A stretch of 64,000 nucleotides of DNA from Emmonsiellopsis sp. PD_33 (GCA_032988165.1 JANTQF010000001.1:333456-397455); one strand, 5' to 3'. Shown: positions 12,641 through 23,452, counted from the first letter of the stretch. Notes: a model not told the origin generated them from the letters alone. Made by a program: numbers and translations.

Positions 12641-13145
12641 GTACTGCATTGATCATCTATCACATCATTGTCCATGGGATTAAATCAATATTGCATTCAT
12701 TTGTAAGGTTTGAGGATGGATGAAGTGAGCAGGATTGATGACATTTTATATGTATGCCACAGTCCTCCCATGCTGAGCTAGCAGTGTCCAGGCATCAGAG
12801 GGGGGGATATGGTAGAAGTGTGTCAGCTCCCAGCTAGCAACAGGGAGTATTTTATAGTTGTAATTGGCTGACCTATATATCATGTCAGTCTTACTACTTC
12901 TCTATTATAGTGTCAAGGGTTTATACTTACATCTTTCATATAGAAGGTAATATCTTATAAAGGATATTAGAGGAGGGAGGATTTTCTTTTCCAGGAAGAA
13001 GAGAAATAGTAAAAGGATTTCAAAGTGGTTATGGTTGGTATGTTGTGGGAAGGAGAATGTTGAAGATCTTTGATAGGAGAGAAGATATTTAATGAAAGTG
13101 AAAAAAAAATAGAGAAGCAGAGAAGAGCCAGGTATTTATAACTAA

Positions 13146-13540
13146 AAGGAATTGAATTGATGAACATAGGGAGCTTCATGAAAGGAATTGAATTGATGAA
13201 CATAGGGAGCTTCACAAAAGGAATTGAATCAATGAAGATAGGGAGCTTTGTGAAAGGAATTGAATCAATGAACATAGGGAGCTTTGCAAAAGGAATCAAA
13301 TTGATGAACATAGGAAGCTTTGTGAAAGGGATCAAATTGATGAACATAGGGAGCTTCATGAAAGGAATTGAATCAAAAAGACAGGCAGGGACTTGGAGCT
13401 TCATGAAAGGAATCAAATCAAAAAGACAGGCAGGGACTTGGAGCTTCATGAAAGGAATTGAATCAAAAAGATGGGGAAGGGTCTGCAAACTACCTTTATC
13501 TGCCTATGTGGAGCTTCATGAAAGAAATTGAATTTAGTAA
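13146..13540. repeat. 36-bp and 45-bp minisatellite
   Basis: About six units of 36 bp ('ggaattgaattgatgaacat' then 'agggagcttcatgaaa') are followed by about three units of 45 bp in which 'gatgaacata' is replaced by 'aaaaagacaggcagggactt'. Both lengths are multiples of 3, so both strands are open: plus gives 12-residue repeats (MNIGSFMKGIEL), minus gives INLIPFTKLPMF-type repeats. Neither looks like a real protein. Unit differences show all combinations of CG-to-TG and CG-to-CA. Confidence 0.9.
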
Positions 13541-13581
13541 ACTACCATAGTGGTAGAATACATGATAGAAAACCACATTGT

Positions 13582-15299
13582 CTATTCCTCTACCTCAGAA
13601 GATAGTGTCATCTCTGGAATAGCAGTAAAGTCTATGTTCTCCAGATCTGGTTGCCAGTCCCATGCACCAGTTGGTTTAGAAGATTCCCTCAGGATTGGTG
13701 TAAGTCCAGAATCAATATGCTGTTGGATGGCCACATGAAGGTCCATATACATGATAGTATGCACTCAGTGACCATCTGGTAGAGCATTGGCCATGATTAT
13801 CCTTCCTGTTGGGTATCCCTTCTCACAAATATAATCCCTACACCATTTTTTTGTCTCAGCAGGAAGATACTCATTAATATCTACTATATATTAGCATAAC
13901 TCTCTCTAAAACACAGTATAAAGAAGTACTCTACTTACCCCACCCAGAATACTGATCCTGTAAGTCTTTTAGGACCCTTGGATCAGGTGTTAAACCATAC
14001 TGTTTGGCATTTTTTGGATGATTGTAAAGGACCCAGGGACATCCATAAACACTGTGTGGTTGCTGGTGTTTTGGATGAATGCAATGGTCATTCCAAACAC
14101 CAATATATTTTAGAATCCCATCTCACATAATTGGCATATAGACTGCAAGGAAGGCAATGCAATCAGAAAGTATATCTTGCTGGTAGTGATTTTAGTGGCT
14201 GAGTCTTTGAAAATAAGACTAGAAGATGAAAGAATTAGATGTTAGTCTTGATATTAAGATGATATAATAGATATAATGATTAACTTACTCTTCAAGGATT
14301 CATGAATTCCTTTGCAAGCTGGCTCCATCAAGCCTCAATATGTTGGTTGGCAGTGCTAGTTCCATATTGATAGCATTGATCAAATGATATATCAGGGTCA
14401 ATTTACTGGTGCAGTTTAAACTGGGCTGCAGCCATCATGGGAGTTTCAATACCCTGATCCAAGCAAATAACCTGTGGGAAAACCTGGTTTGTCCCAAGAG
14501 TATCAAGATATTATCAGAGAATAGAGACAGCAGTTCAGCAGCTGATCCCAACATATATCCAAACAATATATTAAGAATATGCATTGATGGCTGCATAAAT
14601 CTCAATTCCCCAGTAATCAAGCTTGCAATACTCATCAACAGACCACAGATAATTTGGACCTGGAATGATATATGTTCCATAATGATGTTGAAGGTCATTA
14701 AGTTGGTGGTTAATCCCATCAGGATCAAGCTGATGAACTGTGTTGAATAGATGATTCCTGCAGTTAAATTCCCATGTTAGTTTTCATTGCAATTATTATA
14801 TCAATCAGTTAGAGGTTTCTTACTGAGAGATAGCATAGTCTTTCTTTTGAAAATGTGTGTAAAGATGTCCATATTCAAATGCTTGAATAAAGTCATCATT
14901 CAGCTCTTTCTGAATAGTCTCTACTAGTTCCTGCTGTATTTTCTTGGTATCATAATCAAGCTGTTGCTGTGGAAGCCCCATGCATTTATAGATTTAGGAT
15001 AATTCATGTAGGCTGAGTTTATGTCCTTTATTGCTAAGGATTCACAGTATTTCATCATCCTGCAAACTCCTGGAGAATAAATCCTGGATGGCACTCCATA
15101 CTTCATCATTATCCTCCAGTTTCTGATACTTAGAAATATTCCAGTGTTTTAATGACTCAGTTAGAGCAGTATGACCAATGGTGAGGTGTTTCTCATCCTT
15201 TAGGTATCAAAGAATATCCCATTGTGTTAGGTCTTGTTCAATGAGATCATGAATTAGGTCTTGGTAGGGGCTTAAGATAAATTCACCATGAGAAGGCAT
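13582..15299 (-). pseudogene. rve-type (DDE) integrase gene, four exons, inactivated mainly by C-to-T changes
   Basis: Starts at the ATG at 15297-15299 (MPSHGEFILSPYQDLI). Exon 1 encodes an N-terminal region with helix-turn-helix character (DLTQWDIL, HLTIGHTALTESLK). Introns at 14,758-14,823, 14,219-14,288 and about 13,884-13,938 all have GT-AG ends and keep frame. Exon 2 holds the integrase core: GPNYLWSVDEY (first Asp), VICLDQGIETP (second Asp) and TSTANQHIEA (Glu about 41 residues later), with IYAAINAYS and YIVWIYVG between. Exon 3 has YMPIM, WNDHCIHP and YGLTPDPRVL; exon 4 ends at 13,582. This matches the fungal 'integrase core domain' protein family. All three catalytic acids survive. 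Stops are mostly TGA where Arg CGA or Trp is expected (for example GH*VHTIM), so the reading frame was intact before C-to-T decay. It presumably moved DNA; whether alone or as part of a larger element is unknown. Confidence 0.85.
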
Positions 15300-15788
15300 G
15301 ATAAAAGAGACATATAAGAGGCTGATGATGTTAAAAAAAGAAAGATGAAAGTGGAAAAAAAAGCTTCTAGTTTGAAGAAGATTAAAAATAAACTATAAAC
15401 AAATAATGGTTGCTGAGGAAATCATTTTTTTCTAGCCCTCCCCTGCATGTGGACTGTCTTCTAAAAATTAGGTAGATTGGGAAACAAATTATTAACCTCC
15501 AGCAAGTCTAGAAGGTCAGTAGCTATCTATATAGAGCTCTCTGGAGCTGCTGGATCTATCTATGATGCTATGCTCTAGCTACACCCAGGTGGAGCTCTAT
15601 AATGAGATATATGACAATATATATGATAAGGATCAATGAGGTGGTTGTGAGATGTTTGGATGGCAGAATAATGTATCACCAGTCTAAGAGTATAACAGGC
15701 AGCTTGGCAGCAACAGTGAAGGCATGATTTGTGCTCCCAGGGATTAAAAATTGATATAAAGATTGCAATAATTCTGCACTGGATGTGT
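15300..15788. other. Intergenic, nothing recognised
   Basis: Spacer between the integrase start and the end of the next minus-strand decayed gene. It contains A-rich and 'gagctct'-containing stretches but no frame or motif I can name. Confidence 0.5.
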
Positions 15789-16743
15789 TTAATTATCAGG
15801 AAGAAACACTAGAAACTCATCTGGCTGCCAGTTCATCTGGTTAAACTCTTTTACTGTGACCTCCCCCTTCAGAACCTCCATTGCATGTTTGTGGGCCTTA
15901 AAGACCTTACCCCCTTCTATTATCCCCTCTGTAACTGCCCAGTTCTGAACCACTGGCAGCTTCCCACCCCCACTAACCACTATGGCCTTTAACATTGAGA
16001 GCTCAGGCCTGAACATGTGGTAGATTTGAACAGTACTGTACTTCAGCAGCTGAATTTTATTTTTCACATGCTTTTTGATCTTTAATCATTCCTGCATCTA
16101 CTGGGTATAGATCAGCTGGTTGAAATCAGTTTCATCTATCATCTTCTTTATTTCATTTGTATAGGCCTTTTCTACTTGCTCATCTATAGGCATTTTATCA
16201 CTTTCAAACTCTTTCTCATCCTCAAGGTGCCACTTTACCTCCTGCATGGTGTCCTTTGACTGGGTTATATATTTCCACATAGTAACCCTAGATAGCCAGA
16301 ATATTAGAAACAGCTATAGGAAATAAATAAAAGTTTTATATAACTTATATTTCATTAGGAGTAGTTGCCTGATTTTCTTCAAGTACTGCTGTGGTAATGC
16401 CAGTTCTTGCTCTATAATAATTAAATTAATATATGATAAGCTAGTATGGGATCAAATAAGTTATTACTTACTATTTACTCTTAACCTCAGCTCTCTTTAT
16501 AGTCTCAAGTTCCTTGCAAACATCCTCATTTACCTCCTTATATTCTGCTGTAGCACAGAGCTTTTGGAGGTGATAATTCTCAGTAGCTTGATCAGCATTT
16601 TTTGCTCAATTAAGGGCAAGCTTGTCAGCAGAGAGCTTGGCAAGCCATGCATGGTTCTTTTGTGAGAATGGGTTTGTTGAGTGCTCTTCAAGTTTCTTTT
16701 AGCTACTAGTAGTAGTTCCAGGCTTAGGGCCATGGTGACCCAT
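15789..16743 (-). pseudogene. Decayed multi-exon gene, unknown, upstream of the integrase
   Basis: From an ATG at 16741-16743 the minus strand reads MGHHGPKPGTTTSS with two stops, then a charged stretch (KEVNEDVCKELETIKRAEVK). An intron begins GTAAGT near 16,490 and ends TTATTATAG, followed by a short exon (ARTGITTAVLEENQ). A last exon from about 16,300 is open except for two stops (16,098 and a few codons later) and ends MNWQPDEFLVFLPDN at 15,789. It contains a charged, coiled-coil-like part and the motif VVSGGGKLPVVQNWAVTEGI. No family recognised. It lies in tandem with the integrase and divergently from the H3-like gene. CpG is absent. Confidence 0.45.
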
Positions 16744-17184
16744 TTTTTTGGTTGGAGAGGTAGATGTGCAGAGGTGGACATGTGGAGGTAGATGTGTGAA
16801 GATAGAGGTAGTTAGAGAGGTAGAAGTGGAAAGGTGTATAGAAATAAGAGTGATAGCTGCTGATTGTAAGAATAATTAGTATAAAGAGATAAATAGAATA
16901 GGTAGAAGTAGAAAGGATTAAAAAGGAGAGCTTATTTGTTATTTTTATTAGTGTGTTTTTATTGAATAACACACTAAGTGATGCAGTTAATTGGAGAGTT
17001 TATTATCTCAAAAATATTTTCTTTTCCTACTTCCTTTCATTTTCTACCTTTATCTGTCTTGTGTTCTTCTTTTGCCCTCCCTCTCTTTGTGCCTCACTTG
17101 GTGTGCCCCTGCTGCTCCCTTCTGCAAAGTAAGTATAGCTATTGGTTTCTAGTTGAATGTCAGTTTATATGCTAATTGCAAAAG

Positions 17185-17767
17185 ATGGTGAGGATAAAAC
17201 AAACAGCCAGATATTCCACTGGAGGAAAGGCACTCATGAAGAATCTTACTGGCAAGATAGTAAGAAAATTGACTGGGGGCAAGCAACTCCCAGCACCAAG
17301 AACTGAACAAGTAAAGAAACCTCACTGTTGGTATCCTAGTAGTAAGTTGGTTATAATATTAATATAAAGATTGATATATTAATATTAATAACTTCTAGCT
17401 GTCACACTATGAGAGATCTAGAGATACTAGAAATTCACAGAATTCTTAATGTGCTGCACTTCATTCCATCAACTTGTACATAAGATTATAATTAATAGGA
17501 AAGGAGGAAAGAATATCTGCATTTAAGCTTCTGCACTGAAAGCACTGTAGGAGACAGTAGAGATAGCTCTAACTTCTGAACTTAAAAGTATGTCATCTGT
17601 TTAAATACTCTTGTTAGCTATTTGACATATTAATATGGAAATAATTAGTGGCAAACTACCTTGCTATTCATGCTAAGCATGTAACAATCTAGCCTTGTGA
17701 TATGCAGCTGGTGCAGAAACTTTGAGAGATGATGACAGAGTATAAGTTCTCTGGTTACTCAGGTTGA
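17185..17767 (+). pseudogene. Histone H3-like variant, three exons, inactivated mainly by C-to-T changes
   Basis: Exon 1 (17,185-17,341) encodes MVRIKQTARYSTGGKA, then KNLTGKIVRK and VKKPHCWYPS, clearly an H3 tail but about seven residues longer before VKKPH. Intron 1 (17,342-17,398, GTAAGT...CTAG) joins in phase. Exon 2 (17,399-17,587) follows the H3 core residue by residue (VTL*EI*RY*KFTEFL, LVHKI, SALKAL*ETVE), with stops where Arg CGA, Gln CAG and similar codons are expected and about two extra residues before the SAL helix. Intron 2 (17,588-17,648, GTATGT...TTAG) joins to exon 3, which reads NYLAIHAKHVTI*PCDMQL and is the H3 C-terminal helix. Many Arg positions became Cys, His, Gln or stop, as CGN decay predicts. 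Lys9 is Tyr, which C-to-T does not explain. It is not the canonical H3: the longer tail and the insertion near loop 1 suggest a variant, possibly CenH3-like. Confidence 0.85.
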
Positions 17768-18178
17768 TTTGATGGGGGGTGTTGGTTTTTTTTATTAAAC
17801 TTTTAAATTCTGAAAAAAAAAATATTACATCAGAACTTAATAATCTTCTTACTGATTTTAACTGGTGTGTGTGCATATGTGGTAATAAGGATTTCAAGTG
17901 TAAAACATGAAATTTTGTGTTACAGACATTTGTTGTTATAGACCACCGTACATGGCGGTTGGCATGTTGGCTTCGTTGCGCAGTGGGTCTTGCTGCTTTC
18001 TCTTCTATTTGCTGGACGTCAGTGGAAAGCTCGTTACTTCTTAGCGCCTCAGCTTAATTTGCGTCCATTTGATGTCCGTCTTATGGCCCGTTGCGCGCTA
18101 ACCTACTAGTACCTATGGATGTTAGACGGTCCCCCAGCCCAAGACTTCTGATATCTTCAGGCTCAGCAAACAATATAT

Positions 18179-18184
18179 TTATCA
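18179..18184 (-). promoter_or_regulatory. GATA-factor site
   Basis: TTATCA, the complement of TGATAA, fits HGATAR. It is about 0.5 kb upstream of the amine oxidase and near the palindromic pair at 18,280-18,297. Confidence 0.4.
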
Positions 18185-18279
18185 GCGGGGCGACATGACA
18201 GATTATACCATCTCCTTTCTCTATCTGTCTTTAATGTTACATCGGTCCCCGACGCCGGAAACAACAGCATCGAGCTCTC

Positions 18280-18297
18280 CTTATCAGCCCTGATAAG
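18280..18297. promoter_or_regulatory. Palindromic pair of GATA-factor sites
   Basis: cttatcagccctgataag has two HGATAR sites in inverted orientation with perfect 8-nt arms, 393 bp before the amine oxidase start. AreA-type GATA factors bind such pairs in fungal nitrogen-catabolite promoters. Control of the amine oxidase by AreA is inference from position and enzyme role. Confidence 0.55.
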
Positions 18298-18615
18298 ATG
18301 CCGACCATGTTCGCATTCTAGGACAAGAGTGTAAGATAACAATCCAGCGGCCCGATTGTTTTTCTGTCAAACGTCCGCCAGAGGTGCTCCCCTCTGCACA
18401 TCGATGCGATGAATGGCTGTTATGACCGAAGACGCCCAAGATATTCTGTGCGCGATGATATCGGGACCCGCCCGGAAATATATGAAATTTCTCGATGAAT
18501 TGTCTATCGACCTTATCTACCCCCTTGATTAAGTTCCTTCAACATCACTCTAGAAAGATTATACACGTCGTAGCTTCCGACGGTTATCTCGAAGTATTTC
18601 TGCCGTTATGTCAGG

Positions 18616-18622
18616 TATAAAA
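18616..18622 (+). promoter_or_regulatory. TATA box of the amine oxidase gene
   Basis: TATAAAA, 68 bp before the ATG at 18,690, at a usual distance for a fungal core promoter. The leader between them is short and A-rich. Confidence 0.6.
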
Positions 18623-18689
18623 GGATCCCGATTGTTCCAAGCATGCCTGTGCAAAGGGGAAGAGGCAAATCCAAATTCTTCTTTTCGCC

Positions 18690-21097
18690 ATGCGCTCAAA
18701 AATAATCGCGGCTCTATGCCTTTTTGACCTAGCCGCTGCTACTACCCTCAGGCGTAACGTGTCGCCTTTCGGTCATGAAGGACCCCTTACGTACAGTCCA
18801 AAAAATACCTGCCTTAACGACCCCGTTCCCGTCGCAAATGCTCCTAAGACAAACGTCTGGGGTGGAATCAGTGCTGAAGATAACTTGGCTGTCTGGACCC
18901 TCCTTCATAACCCATCAACCGGCTTGAACTTGACCAGCCCCGACAATGCAACCGTGTCCGACAATTACGTTTTTTGGATCGATGCTCTACCCACAAACAA
19001 ATCTGCCGTCCTTGCCTACATCGACGCTGATGGCCCGGAGCCTCCCAAATATGCCCGAAGCATTATTTTTGAAGGCGGGCGAGAGGATCCCCGATCTCAG
19101 GAGTACATGATCGGCCCGCTGCCGGTCACTTCAGACACTACAGTTCAACCTCTTGACTATATGTACAACGGAGGAAAGGGTGGATCTGTACCCTACAATG
19201 CTCGCTACTTCGACGACGTCCGTACCGCTGCTGTGGAGCCTCTAGTTACGTCCGTCATGTCTAGTCTAGCGAATATGACAGCCGCCCTATTCCAAGGGGG
19301 TGTATATTACGGAAAAGAGGACAACAGGACAAGCCTTGTATATACATCTGCCGATCCCGTTTCATTTGATGGGACCCAAGCAAGTCTTAATATCATGTTT
19401 CGATTCCCAACAAATGCCTCCTACATGACCCCACTCGACTTCTTCGTCCTGGTTGACTGCACAGGAACAGATCCGTCTACATATTTCGTCAAGGGGTTCG
19501 TCACCAAAGAACGTTTCTTCCCGACGGTTGAAGAATTGACCTCCGCATTTGAAGCTGGTGAGCTGGAGCAAGAATTCGACCAAACACTGGATGGCTCATG
19601 GGCTGTGCTGGATTGGAAATCAGAAATGGGCAAAAGAGATCTGGATGAGAAGTTCTCCGCCAGCATTTTGGAACTTGGCGGAAAGAGATATAAGCTAGAT
19701 AGGGAGCAGCAGTATGTCGAGTATATGGGCTGGTCTTTCTACACCGCGTACTGCCGCACTCTTGGCATCATGTTCTTTGATATTAAGTTCAAGGGGGAAA
19801 GAATTCTCTACGAACTGTCCCTACAGGAGGCTATGGCTCAATACGGAGGGAATCAACCCAAAGCGGCCAATACAGGTTAGCCAACGCTTAATCCGGCAGC
19901 GAGCTTCAAATGAGTAGCGCTAAATGTTTTTCTACAGTTTACCATGATACCTACTACAGCCTAGGTTCTAATATGGGTACGTTGGTCGAGGGCTATGATT
20001 GTCCATTTGGATCCACACTCTTGAACCTGACTTATCACGAGGGGAACAAGACTGTCATCAACCAAGACGCTCTATGCATTTTCGAAACAGACATGGGATT
20101 CCCGCTCTCGCGCCATCGTTCCGGAGATAAAGAGTCCAAATGGGGTTTTAAAGACATGGGTGTTGTCAAAGGAAATGCGCTCATAACTCGTGCTGTGGCA
20201 ACTGTCGGCAACTATGATTACATGTTCGATTATGCTTTCCACGTCGATGGCGCTCTCGAAATTTCCGTCCGTGCTAGTGGTTACCTCCAGTCAAGCCCGT
20301 ATTACGTTAAACAGAGCAAATGGGGTCCCCGCATCCAGCGCGGCACTCAAGGCTCACTCCACGACCATGTCGTGACCTGGAAAGCAGACTTCGACATTGT
20401 TGACACCGCTAACTCATTCGAAGTCACCAAACTCGTGGCAGCCGAACAACAACAACCCTGGTTCCCCGAACTCGGCACTTTCGAGCAACTCCAACTCGAG
20501 CAGAGCTATTTAGAACAGGAAGACCGTCTGAACTGGGAACCCAATGGGCAGGGGATGTTCTGCGTTGTGAATAAGGACAAAAAGAATGCTTGGGGTGAGA
20601 ACCGCGGGTATCGCATCGTCCCTGGTCGCTCAAACATGCATCTAACCACGCTCAACTCGCCCTTCTCCCTCAAAAACTCCGAGTTTGCCAAGCAGCATAT
20701 CGCAGTCACCCGCCAGCATGACAACGAGCCCCTTGCCAATTCCGTCCAAAATATTAACCTACCTTGGGAACCACAGCAAGATTTCGGCAAGTTCTTTGAC
20801 GACGAGCCGCTAGACCAAGAAGATCTAGTCGTATGGATGAATATGGGCATGCACCATTTCACGCGCTCCGAAGATGTGCCTGTCACACTTTATACTGAGG
20901 CATATGCAAGCATGATACTGGCTCCCCAAAATTTCTTCGACCGCGCCCAGGACGGCGATTTGATGAATCGGCGCTGGATTGTGCCAAATAAGGAGACTGG
21001 AGAGCTTGAGTATGAGACGTATGGGGTTGAGCTGCCTCAGTGCAGAGCTGCGTTGACGGAGCCAGTCTTGGGGATAAGCCCAGTGCTTAAGGTATGA
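18690..21097 (+). CDS. Secreted copper amine oxidase (primary-amine oxidase)
   Basis: Exon 1 18,690-19,875; intron 19,876-19,937 (62 bp, GTTAG...ACAG); exon 2 19,938-21,097; 781 residues. It should oxidise primary amines to aldehyde, ammonia and hydrogen peroxide with copper and topaquinone. Seen: signal peptide (MRSKIIAALCLFDLAAA), many N-glycosylation sequons, the topaquinone motif GNYDY (Tyr about 488), the copper pair HDH (His 537 and 539) and MGMHHF (His 701/702), a putative catalytic Asp in YHDTYY (about 399), and Cys 417 and 442 for the conserved disulfide. Length is normal for the family. The start is the first ATG after the TATA box and gives the signal peptide. A good GT-AG pair at 21,092-21,140 (49 bp, with a ctaat branch sequence) could replace the last codons and end the gene at 21,149 as ...LKEG. 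GATA sites upstream suggest nitrogen control. No decay is seen. Confidence 0.94.
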
Positions 21098-21149
21098 ATG
21101 TTGGGGGATTCTAATTATAATTTAATTTGCCACTATACAGGAGGGCTGA

Positions 21150-22564
21150 TTTTCGGGTGTATGTAATGTACAATTTTTTCCTTCTATGCATTCTATTATC
21201 TACTTTCTGGCAGTGATATTCGCCATATGATTTCTGAGCCTCATATCAAATTATACTCATTGCTTGGGCCACCCCGCCATCCAGCCCAAGAATTGAAAAA
21301 TTACACCACTCTGGTCAGCGAATCCGCCCTCCCTAGTATTGCTAATGATTCTCATGAATCTTGACCGCCCCCTCCGCTTGCCGAGAACCAAAGTACGGCT
21401 AAATCTACCCATTACTAGAAATGCCCTTTGGTCTACAATGGATAGAACCCATTCCTGCTATGTGATATGTATATCCACGTTTTTCCTCGTCTCGGACTCT
21501 CTCTCATAGTATAGTTTCTTCGGGCGTATCAGTGGACAGCAAGTTAAACAGTTACAGATCCCGGCCCGCTTGTCTATGTCTCAAATACGCAATATGCAGC
21601 CGTGTGATTGAACCAGGATATAATACTATTGAAGTGAAACCAGCTCATGATGACGACAGCATGCACACACATGGTTATTAGTATCTGGCTATCAATTCCG
21701 TTTTTCAGGCAGTTCGGCACAGCTAATTACTTTGAAACAATCTCTTTATGATATACACTCCAGTCGCATCCTTCTTCCCGAACCTCGAGTCCGCGGTGAC
21801 GTGTTTATATACATCGCCGAGAATCACGCCGCCCTGCGGCCCATCCCTGGTTTATTACAATAGCTACCCAGCAAAGATGATAATGACGTCGGCAAAGAAG
21901 TATCTAATTATAGAGATCACCCATGATCAGCGGCTCCGAGTTTCATTCTGATTGAGCTAATCGCGCAATAACAGGGGTTCTATATCGATTGGGCGATCAT
22001 TCATCTAGGTAGTCTGGTAAATATATTAGGACCCTCCGCAGGGGGTAAACATCCGGTTTCCAGTGAGTCTGCGGAGCTCACTCAGCCTTGCTGTCTAAAT
22101 CCCCCCAGCCGATTTACTTCCCAAGAAGCGGGGCAGCGAACTGGGTATAGACAGGGATGCGGTCCTCTCTTTGGCCAGTGCAGGCTGGCGTTGATCGATC
22201 TTGTACCCGACGACGCTCCAGCTTGATCTTCGCTTGTGTGGGACTCGCTCGAGCCATCTTCTTGCATTAACAACGTTAGTGCTAAGTAGAGTTAAGGGGA
22301 GGTAAATACATGGACATGTGCACCAACAGGACAAGGGAAATGAGACAACCAATATGATGCACGAAGAAACAAGCAAAATCTGGTATTGTAGAACTAAATA
22401 GCAACAAGCCTAGCTTGCAGATCTCCAAAGACGTAGTAAGAGCAGGTAGGAATTTGGAACAGGTTAGGGCCACCGCCAGTCACAGTCTTCTCCAGATGAA
22501 CCCCACCGTCGACAGCAGAAGTATAGCACCTCGTGGGTTAGGAACCAGGAGCCGGGAAGGGGAA
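21150..22564. other. Intergenic, CpG-containing, no gene recognised
   Basis: Spacer between the amine oxidase and the convergent glycine-rich gene. The short frames here (for example 22,082-22,376 minus) lack family features or good splice context. It probably holds the two 3' ends. Confidence 0.5.
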
Positions 22565-23452
22565 CTAGACTCGCAGCAGTTTGCGGGCTTTCCCAACGCC
22601 AACGCCTCCCCCAAGTCCACCCCCTAATCCACCGCCCAATCCACCGCCCAATCCACCGCCCAATCCGCCTCCAACCTCCCCACCAACTCCGCCACCAACT
22701 CCTCCACCGGCGCCTCCTCCAACTCCTCCTCCGACCTCTCCCCCAGCACCACCGCCCACACCACCCCCAACTTCTCCTCCAGCACCACCTCCAATGCCTC
22801 CTCCAACACCACCACCGACACCTCCACCGACACCTCCTCCAACCTCCCCTCCAGCGCCGCCGCCTATGCCGCCCCCAACGCCACCACCAGCACCTCCCCC
22901 GATCTCTCCGCCGCCTTCGCCTTCCCCTTCACCTTCCCCTTCACCTTCTCCTTCTCCTTCTCCTTCCCCTTCTCCTTCGCCTCCTCCGCCAGCGCCACCG
23001 CCAACACCGCCTCCAGCACCTCCACCGACACCTCCGCCAATACCACCTCCAATGCCACCTCCAATGCCACCTCCAATGCCACCACCGACACCTCCACCGA
23101 CACCTCCACCAACTTCTCCACCAGCACCACCACCAGCACCTCCACCAGCACCTCCACCAGCACCTCCACCAGCACCTCCACCAACCTCTCCACCAGCACC
23201 ACCACCTATGCCACCCCCGACACCCCCACCAATTCCACCACCAATACCGCCTCCAATGCCGCCCCCAACTTCTCCGCCAGCGCCGCCACCTGCTCCTCCG
23301 CCTACCCCGCCGCCAACCTGTCTTTTCACATCTGTAAAGGGAAGTTAGCTAATTGTGTTCTCTCCCACTAAACGGAGATGCAGTAGCTTACCAACTGGGG
23401 CAGCATGAGCAACAGCAAGCAGTGCCGCAATGGTGAGTAAGTCAAGCTTCAT
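22565..23452 (-). CDS. Secreted glycine-rich repeat protein
   Basis: Two exons on the minus strand. Exon 1 (23,452-23,392) encodes MKLDLLTIAALLAVAHAAPV, a clear signal peptide. The intron (23,391-23,332, GTAAGC...ACAG) joins in phase to DVKRQVGGGV, where KR is a Kex2 processing site. Exon 2 runs to the TAG at 22,565. The total is 275 residues, almost all GGG-plus-one-residue repeats (A, V, I, E, L) with a central run of GE dipeptides and the tail GKARKLLRV. The opposite strand is also open as a proline-rich frame, but only this strand has a signal peptide and intron. The protein should be exported and processed. A wall or surface structural role is inference. CpG is normal and frame is kept despite the repeats. 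Confidence 0.75.

Noticed and set aside
13157..13531. Repeat proteins on both strands of the 36/45-bp minisatellite
   Set aside because: Both strands are open only because the unit length is a multiple of three. CpG changes do not respect codons.
22581..23348. Proline-rich plus-strand frame of 255 codons
   Set aside because: It is the complement of the glycine-rich repeats. It has no signal peptide, intron or homology support, whereas the minus strand has all the marks of a secreted gene.
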